DNA of 64,000 nucleotides. Source: Gammaproteobacteria bacterium. GTDB lineage: Bacteria; Pseudomonadota; Gammaproteobacteria; Steroidobacterales; Woeseiaceae. Location of the stretch: assembly GCA_029862045.1 (NCBI GenBank), contig JAOTYE010000003.1:124001-188000 (forward strand), in the 5' to 3' direction. The translations under genes were made by a program, and so were the position numbers. Positions 9,550 through 18,026 of this stretch are shown here, in pieces (within the stretch, counting starts at the first letter, position 1; each line of letters opens with the position of its first letter). The notes under the pieces are model-generated. The model searched no databases. It saw only the letters and a program-made list of their open reading frames with translations, and was not told the origin of the DNA.

Positions 9550-10203
9550 TCAGCTGCGGTCACCACGATCGGCGGCGCCCTCGCGGTCTTCCCACCCTAG
9601 CAGCCGCCGTGTGATGAACATGTATATCGGTTTCAAGGTTGACATATAGACGCGTGATGGCAGCGAGGGGTTGTCGAGGATAGCGAGTTCGCGTTGCGTT
9701 AAACGCTGCGGGCAATAGCTCCGCTTGTGTTTGAGCAGATGACGCAAGTCCTCGTAGGCCAGCAAGCGAAACAGGCGGCCCCGTCGCGGTGCGAACCAGG
9801 CGAGCTGAAAGTCAATGAATGCTGGCGAACCATCGTCGCGAACCAGCAAGTTCGGCTCTTTCGCAAGATCGTTGTGCACCATGCCGAGCGCATGCAGTCG
9901 TCGCAGCAGCCTGGCTGCCGCATCGAAATACCCGGGATCGCGCGGTTTGGCGTGGTGCATTGGTGTACCTGGCAGGAAGCTTCGGGTCAGGCGATCGGGT
10001 TCGGTCGCCATGAGATGCGGCACGCCGTCGAGATCACCGAGGGCCGCGAGCACACCTGCCTCGCGACGCAGCAATCGGCGCGCGAGCCAGCGTATCCAGC
10101 CGCTTGCGACGCTTGAATCACGCACGATACGCAGTTCTTCGCCCGCGCCAAGTTGTCGGATTTCGCCGAACAGGTCCTTTTTGAGCAGCTGCGAATCAGC
10201 CAT
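9550..10203 (-). CDS. Lipopolysaccharide kinase (Kdo kinase/InaA)-like protein
   Basis: A 217-residue protein-kinase-fold enzyme. Motifs are the catalytic loop HALGMVHNDLAKEPNLLV (HND in place of HRD) and the metal-binding FIDFQLAWF (DFQ in place of DFG), with FLPGTPMH upstream. These fit the Kdo kinase/RIO-like small-kinase group that phosphorylates lipid A core sugars. The glycine-rich loop is weak (RQLGAGEELRIV). The C-terminus has a basic, hydrophobic stretch (LKPIYMFITRRLLG) that could dock on the membrane. The start is ATG 10203, divergent from the large ATPase gene 36 bp away. The substrate is inferred, not shown. Confidence 0.75.
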   Translation of the reverse strand: MADSQLLKKDLFGEIRQLGAGEELRIVRDSSVASGWIRWLARRLLRREAGVLAALGDLDGVPHLMATEPDRLTRSFLPGTPMHHAKPRDPGYFDAAARLLRRLHALGMVHNDLAKEPNLLVRDDGSPAFIDFQLAWFAPRRGRLFRLLAYEDLRHLLKHKRSYCPQRLTQRELAILDNPSLPSRVYMSTLKPIYMFITRRLLGWEDREGAADRGDRS

Positions 10204-10239
10204 TGTGGGAGAATACAGCAGCGCGCCGCTCTGAGATCA

Positions 10240-13200
10240 ATGATGACCGGGAATTCCGACGAAAAGGCGCCTGGCGCCGAACGCTCCAGGCTCGACACGA
10301 CGGGCGAATTTTTCAGCGTCGGCACCCCGCTGCACGCCGTTCGCGCCGGCTACGTGCGTCGCGCCGCCGATGATGTTCTCTACGAAACACTCGTCGCCGG
10401 TCGCTACGCACACATCATCGCGCCGGATCGCAGCGGCAAATCGAGCCTGGTCGCTGCAACCGCCGCGCGATTGGAAAATAACGGTTTCAAAGTCGCGATT
10501 CTGGACCTCGAGCAGATCGGTGTTCGTGACGCGGGTGGAGATGCCGGTCGCTGGTACTATAGCGTCGCATACAGGCTGTTGCGTCAGTTGCGCATCCGAG
10601 TCGATTTGCAGTCGTGGTGGCAGGACAAATCGATACTAAGTAATCGTCAGCGTCTCGTTGAATTCTATTCAGAGGTCGTTTTGCGCAACGTGCAGGAACG
10701 TGTCGTCGTGTTCGTCGACGAGATTCAATGCATCGGCGATTTGCCGTTCGCTGATCAATTGCTTGCCAGCATCCGCGCTGCACACAATGCGCGAGCCACC
10801 GATCCGGAGTTTTCGCGGTTGTCGTTCGTACTGCTCGGCGAATGCGATCCGCTGAGCCTGCTCGATGAACCAGAGCTGTCGCCGTTCAATATTACGCAAC
10901 CCGTCGCACTGGGCGATTTTTCTCGGGCGGACCTGGACCTTTATACGACTGAGCTGAACATGTCGCCGGACAACGCGACGGCCGCGCTGGATCGCATCTA
11001 CTACTGGACAGGCGGGCAACCCTATCTGTCACAAAAACTCGCCCGTTCGATCTCCCGTGAACAGCCGGCTGGTGATATCTCTGAGAATGTAGATCGCATT
11101 GCGACACTGCAGCTGGCAGGTCGTGCTGCGCTGCACAGCGAACCTCACATGAGTCACATCCACCGCGAGGTGGTCAATGACAAGAAGCGCTGCGAGGCGC
11201 TGCTGAACCTGTATGGCCGAATTCGCAAGGGAATCGAAGTGACCGCAGACTTCGGTTCTCCGATACAACGTCGACTAATCGCGATCGGGCTTATCGTGAT
11301 AGATGAGGAGGGTAATCTCGCAGTTCGGAATCGTCTTTACCGAGCCGTTTTCACCGCGCGCTGGGCGAACGAGAATCTGAAGATCAATTGGCGCACGCCA
11401 GCCATCGCGGCTGTAGTACTGCTGGTTATCATTGCTTTGCCGTTCTGGTATACGCAGCTGCTGCCAAAGACCTATGTCAAGGTGTTGACGTCTGACACAG
11501 TGGCCTTGGAGGTGGCGCAAGAAGCCTTTGTCAATATGCGTTCGTTTCCGGGTCATGTGGCTGCTGCAGACAATCTGTACCGGAGTTTTTTGAAGAATCG
11601 CGCAAAACTGTCGACTGATGTGGCACAAATTTCGGTGATTGCGAATATGGCCTCGGACTTACCTGACGCGGGACGATTGCCGGACGAATTGCGGGCCGGC
11701 TTCTGGGACATGCGGGTTCGTGATGCGAGGCGCGCAGAGCGCCGCGACGACGCATTGTTCGCGTCACTCGAGTCACTGGTCCTTTCGACGCCGCAACGCC
11801 GCAACTCGTCGGCGATGTTGCTTGCCGACGACTATCCATTACTGCTCGCCAGCCTTGCCGACAATGAGCAAACCGAGGTTGTTTTCAATCCTGACAATTT
11901 GTTGTTGACCGCGACGCGCGGTGCAGAAGTGTCGCAATGGTCGTTGCAACCACAAGGACTGCAGCGTCGCGAAGAATGGGTGATAACGGCGCTCGAGGTG
12001 TCGCCGCTCGTACGACGCGTGATCGTGGACCAGCAAGGAACGGCCAGCCGCATTGGTTTGACGCTCAATCTGAGTCACGCGCGCGCTGCCGATTTGCGTA
12101 TTAAGGTTATCGCCCCTTCGGGCAGAGCTGTGGAGGTCTATCCGAACGTGGAGCGCGCGTCGCCGAACGAGGACCTGCGCATACCGGCTACGCAGCTGCG
12201 GGAACTCGTCGGCGAGCCACTCAACGGCACCTGGAGTCTGAGTGTTCGCGATGAGGAACTTGGTGTTGGGGGGCGACTGGTTGGATGGAATCTCAATCTC
12301 AATTCGCAGGGACTGGTCGAAGATTTTCAGCGCGGCCTGAATATTCCCGATCCTGTCGAAACCGGGACGGATAACCTGTGGCTCAGTTCTGACGGCCGTT
12401 TTGCTGTTGCGCGAGCAATGCAGAGTGACAGTGCCAGGGTTTGGGACCTTGCGTTCGCCAAGCCGGTGCGCGCTGTGGCGGTCAATGAGCTTGAGCAGTT
12501 GATCGGCCTGAGTGCCGGTGCGCGCCTGCTCGTTACTGCGACACAGGACACGGTCAATCTGTGGGACACCGCGACAGGTAAACGTGTAGCGATGTTGCCC
12601 GTAGGCGCTGCCAGTACGTCATCGGTGTTAACCACTGACGGAGCACACTTACTCGTGCAGCGTCGCAGCGATAGTGATACGACGTTCGAACTCTGGTCAC
12701 TGGACAGTGCGTCGATTGGCGCGAAACTCGAGATCGCCGGTACACCAGCCCTTGTTTCTGTCGATTCCAGCGGCAGTCGGATCGCGATCGCCGACTATGA
12801 TCGAGCCGTGCGCGTGTGGGATTTTCGCGATGGTTCCCTGCTCGCCCAAATTGATCTTGCGGCACAACCGAGCGAGATAACCCTCGCCGCAAGTGGTCAG
12901 GTCCTCGGCGCGGTTTTCGGCGAAGAAGGCGTATCGTTGTGGCGCATGGATCGACCACCGCAGCCGCTGCTGGAGGAATTTGGCGAGGGTCGATGGCAGC
13001 TCGCATTCTCGCCGTCCGGCAGCAAGGCACTTGTGGGCAGGTCCGGACAGGGATTTCAAGTCTATGACAGCGCGGACGGACGATTGCTTGGTCCGCGCAT
13101 CCGATCAGCCGGCGCTCGAGACAAGACCAGTCTGCTGGCGTTTAGTGCAGATGAGCAAATCATTGTAACCGGTGGCGCAGATAGCGCAGCCCGTTTCTGG

Positions 13201-14055
13201 CGTGCGCCGAAGTTGCCGGCAGAAAGCGATACGAGCAACGATGCGGCGGGCGATTCGATCTGGCCACCATCGGGCGATGCGGTCGCGGTATCAACTCCGG
13301 ATGCAGCGACGATTATCATCGGCGATCAGCGAGGCAACGTACACATGTTGGCCGCCGACCTGAGGCGAGAAGCGCTCGTGGCCAAAAGTCAGGAGGTCAG
13401 TTTCTTTGGGCACAGCGTCGAGGTGCGACGCCTGGAGGTCAGCGCCGACGGCGCATTAGTCGCGAGTGCGGCTGCCGACAATTCGCTGCGGATTTGGAAT
13501 ACGGCCGACGGTTTGCCGAGGCCGTTCATTGGCTCTATCGTGGGTGATCCCATCGACAGGCTCGCGTTCTCGCCCGAGTCCGCACTGCTTGGCGTTCTAA
13601 ACGGCAACAGCGCAGAGGTAATCGACACGACAACGGGCACAACGCTCACGCGCTTCGATCTTGGTGAACGGCACAATGGCATGGCGTTCGCGGACAGAGA
13701 TCACCTGTATTTGGGTAGTGAATCCGGCGCCTTGCGCGTGATCGTGCGAGGATCCGGAGACAGCTGGGATGTGCAGACATTGTGGCAAAGCGATGTAGCC
13801 ATCCGATGGCTTGAGGCGTCGCCGCGCTCACAGTTTCTGGTGCTGGTCGATCAGAACAACCTGGCACAGCAGTTCAGCCTTGCAGAAGGTCGCATTGGTG
13901 AAATGGTGCTGCACCTGCCGAGCGCAGTGGAGGAGGTTACATTCACACCCGGAGGATTGCGTGTTCTGTCCGAACGTCGAACTGGATTCACCGCGCGAGT
14001 TCATCCCGTGCAGGCCTGGTCTGGATTGATGCACTGCTCGCGCCAAAGGCACTGA
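10240..14055 (+). CDS. Transmembrane AAA_35-like ATPase with P/Homo B domain and WD40 propeller
   Basis: Large multidomain protein, 1271 residues in this frame. Residues 1-340 form an AAA-like ATPase resembling the AAA_35 family: Walker A DRSGKSSLV (Lys67) and Walker B VVVFVDEIQ (Asp160/Glu161). One TM helix lies near 388-408 (IAAVVLLVIIALPFWYTQLL), after basic residues, so the rest should be periplasmic. Residues about 583-690 read as a proprotein-convertase P domain (LTLNLSHARAADLRIKVIAP, NGTWSLSVRDEELGVGGRLV). From about 713 on there are WD40-type repeats (NLWDTATGKRVA, VRVWDFRDGSLLAQ, SLRIWNTADGLP). The ATG at 10240 follows a GAG. The frame ends abruptly at 14055, and sequence after 14013 looks coding in another frame. 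Function unknown; STAND-like signalling is my inference. Confidence 0.82.
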   Translation: MMTGNSDEKAPGAERSRLDTTGEFFSVGTPLHAVRAGYVRRAADDVLYETLVAGRYAHIIAPDRSGKSSLVAATAARLENNGFKVAILDLEQIGVRDAGGDAGRWYYSVAYRLLRQLRIRVDLQSWWQDKSILSNRQRLVEFYSEVVLRNVQERVVVFVDEIQCIGDLPFADQLLASIRAAHNARATDPEFSRLSFVLLGECDPLSLLDEPELSPFNITQPVALGDFSRADLDLYTTELNMSPDNATAALDRIYYWTGGQPYLSQKLARSISREQPAGDISENVDRIATLQLAGRAALHSEPHMSHIHREVVNDKKRCEALLNLYGRIRKGIEVTADFGSPIQRRLIAIGLIVIDEEGNLAVRNRLYRAVFTARWANENLKINWRTPAIAAVVLLVIIALPFWYTQLLPKTYVKVLTSDTVALEVAQEAFVNMRSFPGHVAAADNLYRSFLKNRAKLSTDVAQISVIANMASDLPDAGRLPDELRAGFWDMRVRDARRAERRDDALFASLESLVLSTPQRRNSSAMLLADDYPLLLASLADNEQTEVVFNPDNLLLTATRGAEVSQWSLQPQGLQRREEWVITALEVSPLVRRVIVDQQGTASRIGLTLNLSHARAADLRIKVIAPSGRAVEVYPNVERASPNEDLRIPATQLRELVGEPLNGTWSLSVRDEELGVGGRLVGWNLNLNSQGLVEDFQRGLNIPDPVETGTDNLWLSSDGRFAVARAMQSDSARVWDLAFAKPVRAVAVNELEQLIGLSAGARLLVTATQDTVNLWDTATGKRVAMLPVGAASTSSVLTTDGAHLLVQRRSDSDTTFELWSLDSASIGAKLEIAGTPALVSVDSSGSRIAIADYDRAVRVWDFRDGSLLAQIDLAAQPSEITLAASGQVLGAVFGEEGVSLWRMDRPPQPLLEEFGEGRWQLAFSPSGSKALVGRSGQGFQVYDSADGRLLGPRIRSAGARDKTSLLAFSADEQIIVTGGADSAARFWRAPKLPAESDTSNDAAGDSIWPPSGDAVAVSTPDAATIIIGDQRGNVHMLAADLRREALVAKSQEVSFFGHSVEVRRLEVSADGALVASAAADNSLRIWNTADGLPRPFIGSIVGDPIDRLAFSPESALLGVLNGNSAEVIDTTTGTTLTRFDLGERHNGMAFADRDHLYLGSESGALRVIVRGSGDSWDVQTLWQSDVAIRWLEASPRSQFLVLVDQNNLAQQFSLAEGRIGEMVLHLPSAVEEVTFTPGGLRVLSERRTGFTARVHPVQAWSGLMHCSRQRH

Positions 14056-14273
14056 ACAGCGCGCGGATGGTGTTTGGCGATCCCGCCACGGACAATGCCG
14101 CGGCGTTGGGTAATCACGTCTTTCTGCCGGTCGCGGGTGACGGTTTCGCGCAGCTAGAAGAGCTGGGTTTCGCCGTTGTACGCGGCCCGGGTCTGTTTGG
14201 TAACAAGGACCAGTTGCTTGAGGAATGGCGCCGCAAACTCGCCGTTGGCGAGATTGCCCGAGCTGCAGACTAG
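14013..14273 (+). other. Out-of-frame continuation of the WD40 ATPase (probable frameshift)
   Basis: Reading in the -1 frame from about 14013 gives GLVWIDALLAPKALNSARMV and about 65 more residues ending GEIARAAD, stopping at 14273, 4 bp into the end of the convergent gene. The region upstream of the only ATG (14067) already looks coding, and the joined reading VHPVQ-GLVWIDAL is a natural end of a propeller strand. One base missing near 14013 would restore a protein of about 1343 residues. There is no classic slippery heptamer, so an indel or assembly error is more likely than programmed frameshifting. A separate 68-residue gene from ATG 14067 is the alternative. Confidence 0.55.
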
Positions 14274-16153
14274 CGTTCGTCGCCGCGCAACGTCCTGACG
14301 AGTAATTCCAGCCTTGCCGCCGTTACGTCTCTTGCGGGAACCGCCTCACCAACGGTAATCGGAACCCGGGCGAACAGGCGCCCAGGGACTTTGCGCAGGC
14401 CGCCGCCTTTCCGGCGGCTGAACCAACTGCCCCACAACCTCCCCAGTGCGATTGGGACTACGGGAACTGCGCGACGCGCGATAACTTTCTCTATGCCCGG
14501 TCGAAATCGCTGAATCCTGCCATCGCGGGTGATCGCGCCCTCCGGAAAAATGCACACGATATTGCCAGCCTCGAGTTCCTCATCGACGCGTTCGAACGCC
14601 TCGTTCATCAACTGCTCATTTTCCATTGCTCCTGCGATGGGTATCGCTCTCATGTGCTCGAAAAAAAATCGCAACAATGGAATCTGAAATATCCGGTAAT
14701 ACATGACAAATCGCATCGGCCTCTTTATCGATCCGGCCAGCAAAATAGGATCCATATAACTGACGTGATTACAAACGACTACGGCGGGTCCCTTGTCGGG
14801 TACGTTTTCGAGCCCGGTCGGACGTATTCGATAGAACAGACTGATCAACAGCCAGGCCAGGAATCGCATGAGGAATTCGGGTAACAACGAATAGATGTAA
14901 ACGGCAACGACGACGTTCAGTGCTGCGAGCAGAAGAAACAACTCAGGTATCGAAAACCCAAGATTGAGAACGGCGAGTGACAGAACAGACGCCACGACCA
15001 TGAAGATCGAGTTGATGATGTTGTTCGCTGCGATGATTCGCGACAGGTGTTTGCGTTTCGATCGTCTTTGAATGAGCGCATAAAGCGGCACGCTATAGAA
15101 GCCACCAAATGCGCCAAGTAAACTCAAGTCGAGCAGAATCCGCCAGCTGCCCGGCCGTGCGAGGAATTCGCTGACCGACGATACCTGAACGCTGCTGGTG
15201 ACGGGCTGCGCGAAGTACAGGTCAATCGCAAACAGGCTGAGACCAATTGAGCCGAAAGGCACCAGACCGAGTTCGATGCGATGTCCCGACATGCGTTCGC
15301 AAAGCAAAGAGCCAATGCCGACGCCAATCGCAAACGCGACGAGCAAGCTTGTGGTGATCACCTCATTACCATTGAGTATGTCGAGCGTATACGCCGGTAC
15401 CTGTAACGTCATCACGGAGCCGAAGAACCAAAACCACGATATGCCCAGAATCGACAAGAAGACGCTGCGCTCCTCGCGTGCAAAGCCGACGATACGCCAG
15501 GTTTCGGCCCAGGCGTTCCAGCTAATTCGGAGCCCGGGATCGACGGCGCGTGTGGTCGGTACCTGGCGGCTGGCAATAAAACCGAATATCGCGAACGCGA
15601 CAAGACAGGCCGACAGAATTGTCTGATTGAGCGAATCGATCGCAACAGTCAGTCCACCGATAATCAGGCCAAGAATGATAGCGATATAGGTTCCAGCCTC
15701 GACGAGTGCGTTGCCACCAATGAGTTCCTCTGTGGCGAGTTGTTGCGGCAAGTAGGCGTATTTGACCGGACCGAACAGCGTTGACTGGCACCCCATCAGG
15801 AACAACACGAATAGCAATAGCGGGTAGCTTTTCGTCAGGAACGCATAAGCGGCGATCAGCATCAGTCCAATTTCGAGCAGCTTGATGCGCCGCATCAGGA
15901 CGGACTTTTCGTATTTGTCGGCCAACTGGCCGGCAGTCGCGGAGAAAAGGAAGAACGGCAGGATAAAAAGTGCTCCAGCCACATTTGCGAGTTGGCTGTG
16001 GTTCATCCCGAGGACGAGAACGCCCTGGAATGTGATCAGAATTACGAGACCGTTGCGAAAAACGTTGTCGTTGAGTGCGCCGAGGAACTGGGTAATGAAA
16101 AAAGGTAAGAAGCGGCGCTGGCCGAGTAGCGAAAACTGGCTCGATTCTGTCAC
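14270..16153 (-). CDS. MFS transporter fused to 1-acylglycerol-3-phosphate-type acyltransferase (LplT/Aas-like)
   Basis: A 627-residue fusion. The first 400 or so residues are an MFS transporter of the LplT kind (FITQFLGALNDNVFRNGLVI, then repeated hydrophobic helices). The C-terminal 210 are a PlsC acyltransferase with catalytic NHVSYMD and FPEGAITRDG motifs. In Aas-type proteins an acyl-ACP synthetase domain follows; here it is absent. A role in flipping and re-acylating lysophospholipids at the inner membrane is the family inference. I chose GTG 16153, which starts just before the conserved region; a TTG at 16219 would add 22 unlikely residues. Confidence 0.9.
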   Translation of the reverse strand: MTESSQFSLLGQRRFLPFFITQFLGALNDNVFRNGLVILITFQGVLVLGMNHSQLANVAGALFILPFFLFSATAGQLADKYEKSVLMRRIKLLEIGLMLIAAYAFLTKSYPLLLFVLFLMGCQSTLFGPVKYAYLPQQLATEELIGGNALVEAGTYIAIILGLIIGGLTVAIDSLNQTILSACLVAFAIFGFIASRQVPTTRAVDPGLRISWNAWAETWRIVGFAREERSVFLSILGISWFWFFGSVMTLQVPAYTLDILNGNEVITTSLLVAFAIGVGIGSLLCERMSGHRIELGLVPFGSIGLSLFAIDLYFAQPVTSSVQVSSVSEFLARPGSWRILLDLSLLGAFGGFYSVPLYALIQRRSKRKHLSRIIAANNIINSIFMVVASVLSLAVLNLGFSIPELFLLLAALNVVVAVYIYSLLPEFLMRFLAWLLISLFYRIRPTGLENVPDKGPAVVVCNHVSYMDPILLAGSIKRPMRFVMYYRIFQIPLLRFFFEHMRAIPIAGAMENEQLMNEAFERVDEELEAGNIVCIFPEGAITRDGRIQRFRPGIEKVIARRAVPVVPIALGRLWGSWFSRRKGGGLRKVPGRLFARVPITVGEAVPARDVTAARLELLVRTLRGDER

Positions 16154-16329
16154 GTCGATCGCTGTCCTTATGCTGCAAGCCGCGCCACTATAGCTCGAAA
16201 ATCGTGGTTTCAAGGTCAAAAACTGCGAACTCGCGCCATTTCACATAGTCACCGCGGTGCTATGATGCGGGGCTGCAGGATGCTGAAATATATACCATTT
16301 AATCAATTCCGGGATCGCCGACGGCTAAT

Positions 16330-16923
16330 ATGAAGAATCGTGTGTCAATGCTGCTTTGCGGGCTTGCCCTCGTTACCGGTTGTGCAGAGGAACCAAAACC
16401 TCGCTCGGTGACCGAGTTCGTTGAGAATCCGAACGTGCTCGAGGCTGCCATGGTCCGCTGTGCGCAGAATCGTTCCGAGTCCCGTTATGATGCCGAGTGC
16501 GTCAATGCGCGGCAGGCAGTGTCGATCATCGAGGCCAAAGATGAACGAGCGCGTCGAGATGCGTTCGAGGCGCAGTCGGACAGGAAGCGCGAAGCACTGC
16601 GCCGGACACAGCGAGCGGCCGCCGAAGCTCGTCGCCGTTCAGCCGAGGCTGAACGCTTGCGTAAGGAGGCGGCATACCTCGCCCAGTTCGGCGAGCCGCC
16701 ACCCGCGCCAGATGGGGAGTCCGCAGGGGACGAGGCGGCAACAAATGCGCCAAGCATGGTCATTCCCGAGGCTGGCGAAAATTCGGATGCAACTGCTGCG
16801 CCAGTTGCATCACCGCCGGCGTCTGACGGCGGCAATGCGCCTGCTGCGGAGTCTGAACCGGCAAGCGACCTCGACGCTATTCGCGAGGAATTGCGCAAGC
16901 GCAACGAAGAATCCGGTAATTGA
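16330..16923 (+). CDS. EexN-like lipoprotein with coiled coil
   Basis: A 197-residue lipoprotein with signal peptide and lipobox LVTGC (Cys18). The next 40 residues (SVTEFVENPNVLEAAMVRCA, then DAECVNARQAV) match the pattern of the EexN family of small lipoproteins: an E(F/Y)xxNP start and two spaced cysteines. Then come a strongly charged Arg/Ala/Glu coiled coil (about residues 60-115) and a low-complexity Ala/Pro/Glu tail. EexN was named for plasmid entry exclusion, but nothing conjugative is nearby, so an envelope-structural role is as likely. Monocistronic, convergent with mscS. Confidence 0.7.
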   Translation: MKNRVSMLLCGLALVTGCAEEPKPRSVTEFVENPNVLEAAMVRCAQNRSESRYDAECVNARQAVSIIEAKDERARRDAFEAQSDRKREALRRTQRAAAEARRRSAEAERLRKEAAYLAQFGEPPPAPDGESAGDEAATNAPSMVIPEAGENSDATAAPVASPPASDGGNAPAAESEPASDLDAIREELRKRNEESGN

Positions 16924-16934
16924 CCGGGTAGTAT

Positions 16935-18008
16935 CTAGGCGGTGTCCGGCATCGTACGCACGTGAAGATCGCGCTGCGGGAACGGGATTTCGATGTTATT
17001 AGCAGCGAACGCTTTATAGACCGAGCAACCCAGTTCGTGTCGTAAGCGCCCACGGTCGACCGGCTTGGCAATCCAGCACAGCAACTCAAAATCGATGCTC
17101 GAATCTCCGAACTGCCGAAATCTGACGCGCGGTGCGGGGTCGCTGCAAATGCCCGGGTTATCGGCGGCAACTTGCTCCAGTGTCGCAACAACATGGTCGA
17201 TATCCGAGCCATAGGCGGCGCCAACAGCGATTCGAATACGGTGTTTTTGTGACGGCCCGCCGGCCTCATTAATGATCTTGCTATTGCCAATGACGCCATT
17301 CGGGATCGTGATCTCGACGTCATCGCGCGTCAGGATTCTGGTGCTGCGCAATCCGATATGCGTGACAACTCCGCGCTCGCCGGCCTCGAGAATGATGAAG
17401 TCGCCGGTCTTGTAGGGCGCATCCATTATGATAGACACGCCTGCGAACAGGTTTGACAACGTGTCCTTGGCGGCGAAGCTGAGCGCCAAACCGACGATAC
17501 CGGCAGATGCAACCCAGGCCGTGACATTGATGTCCCAGGCCAGGAACACGAAATAGATAGCCAGCGCGAACAGGACGACCTTGAACACGTTCTGTATCAG
17601 CGTAAGCATCCCTGTTTGGACGAGCTTGCTGTTACGATTGCGCCGCGCAGTCTGAACCAGGACGTCCGTCAATTGACGGAGCATGTTGTACCAGACGACA
17701 ACCGCGATTGTTTTTAAGACGCCGAGCGTGATGAACTCCGGCGCGTCGGGCATCTGCAGACGTTGCGTAGCCAGACTAAGACCCAACAGCACGAATGAGA
17801 GGAATATCGGTCGATGCAGCAGGCCGACCAGACGATCGTCCACAGTCGTTTTCGAGCGCTTGGCAATATTGCCGATCGTTCTCGACAGGATCCAATCAGC
17901 AACTTTGCCAAACAGTATGAAGGCCACGGCGATCGCCAGCGCCTGAAGGTATGCGTTCGGACCGATCAGTTCGGCCAGCTGCTGAACCTGTTCGATCATC
18001 TTGTTCAA
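16935..18008 (-). CDS. Small-conductance mechanosensitive channel (MscS family)
   Basis: Inner-membrane channel of 357 residues that opens under membrane tension to release osmolytes. Four or so N-terminal hydrophobic segments precede the pore-lining helix (VTAWVASAGIVGLALSFAAK, DTLSNLFAGVSIIMD) and the soluble beta domain (YKTGDFIILEAGERGVVTHI, RSTRILTRDDVEITIPNG). The C-terminal alpha/beta domain ends at EIPFPQRDLHVR, a standard MscS ending. It lies 18 bp downstream of the SYLF gene on the same strand and is probably co-transcribed with it. Confidence 0.92.
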   Translation of the reverse strand: MNKMIEQVQQLAELIGPNAYLQALAIAVAFILFGKVADWILSRTIGNIAKRSKTTVDDRLVGLLHRPIFLSFVLLGLSLATQRLQMPDAPEFITLGVLKTIAVVVWYNMLRQLTDVLVQTARRNRNSKLVQTGMLTLIQNVFKVVLFALAIYFVFLAWDINVTAWVASAGIVGLALSFAAKDTLSNLFAGVSIIMDAPYKTGDFIILEAGERGVVTHIGLRSTRILTRDDVEITIPNGVIGNSKIINEAGGPSQKHRIRIAVGAAYGSDIDHVVATLEQVAADNPGICSDPAPRVRFRQFGDSSIDFELLCWIAKPVDRGRLRHELGCSVYKAFAANNIEIPFPQRDLHVRTMPDTA

Positions 18009-18026
18009 CGCGGACTGGCGGGCCGA

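Noticed and set aside
14000-14020. Programmed -1 frameshift site in the WD40 ATPase
   Set aside because: No X-XXY-YYZ heptamer or downstream pseudoknot is visible, so a simple indel is the better explanation.
15522-16178. A 218-codon minus-strand frame inside the MFS-acyltransferase gene
   Set aside because: Its composition is very Arg/Pro-rich and it overlaps a well-supported TM-rich protein.
16330-16923. Evidence for an integrated conjugative element from the EexN-like gene
   Set aside because: No relaxase, type IV secretion, integrase or attachment repeats are present; the flanking genes are ordinary chromosomal genes.
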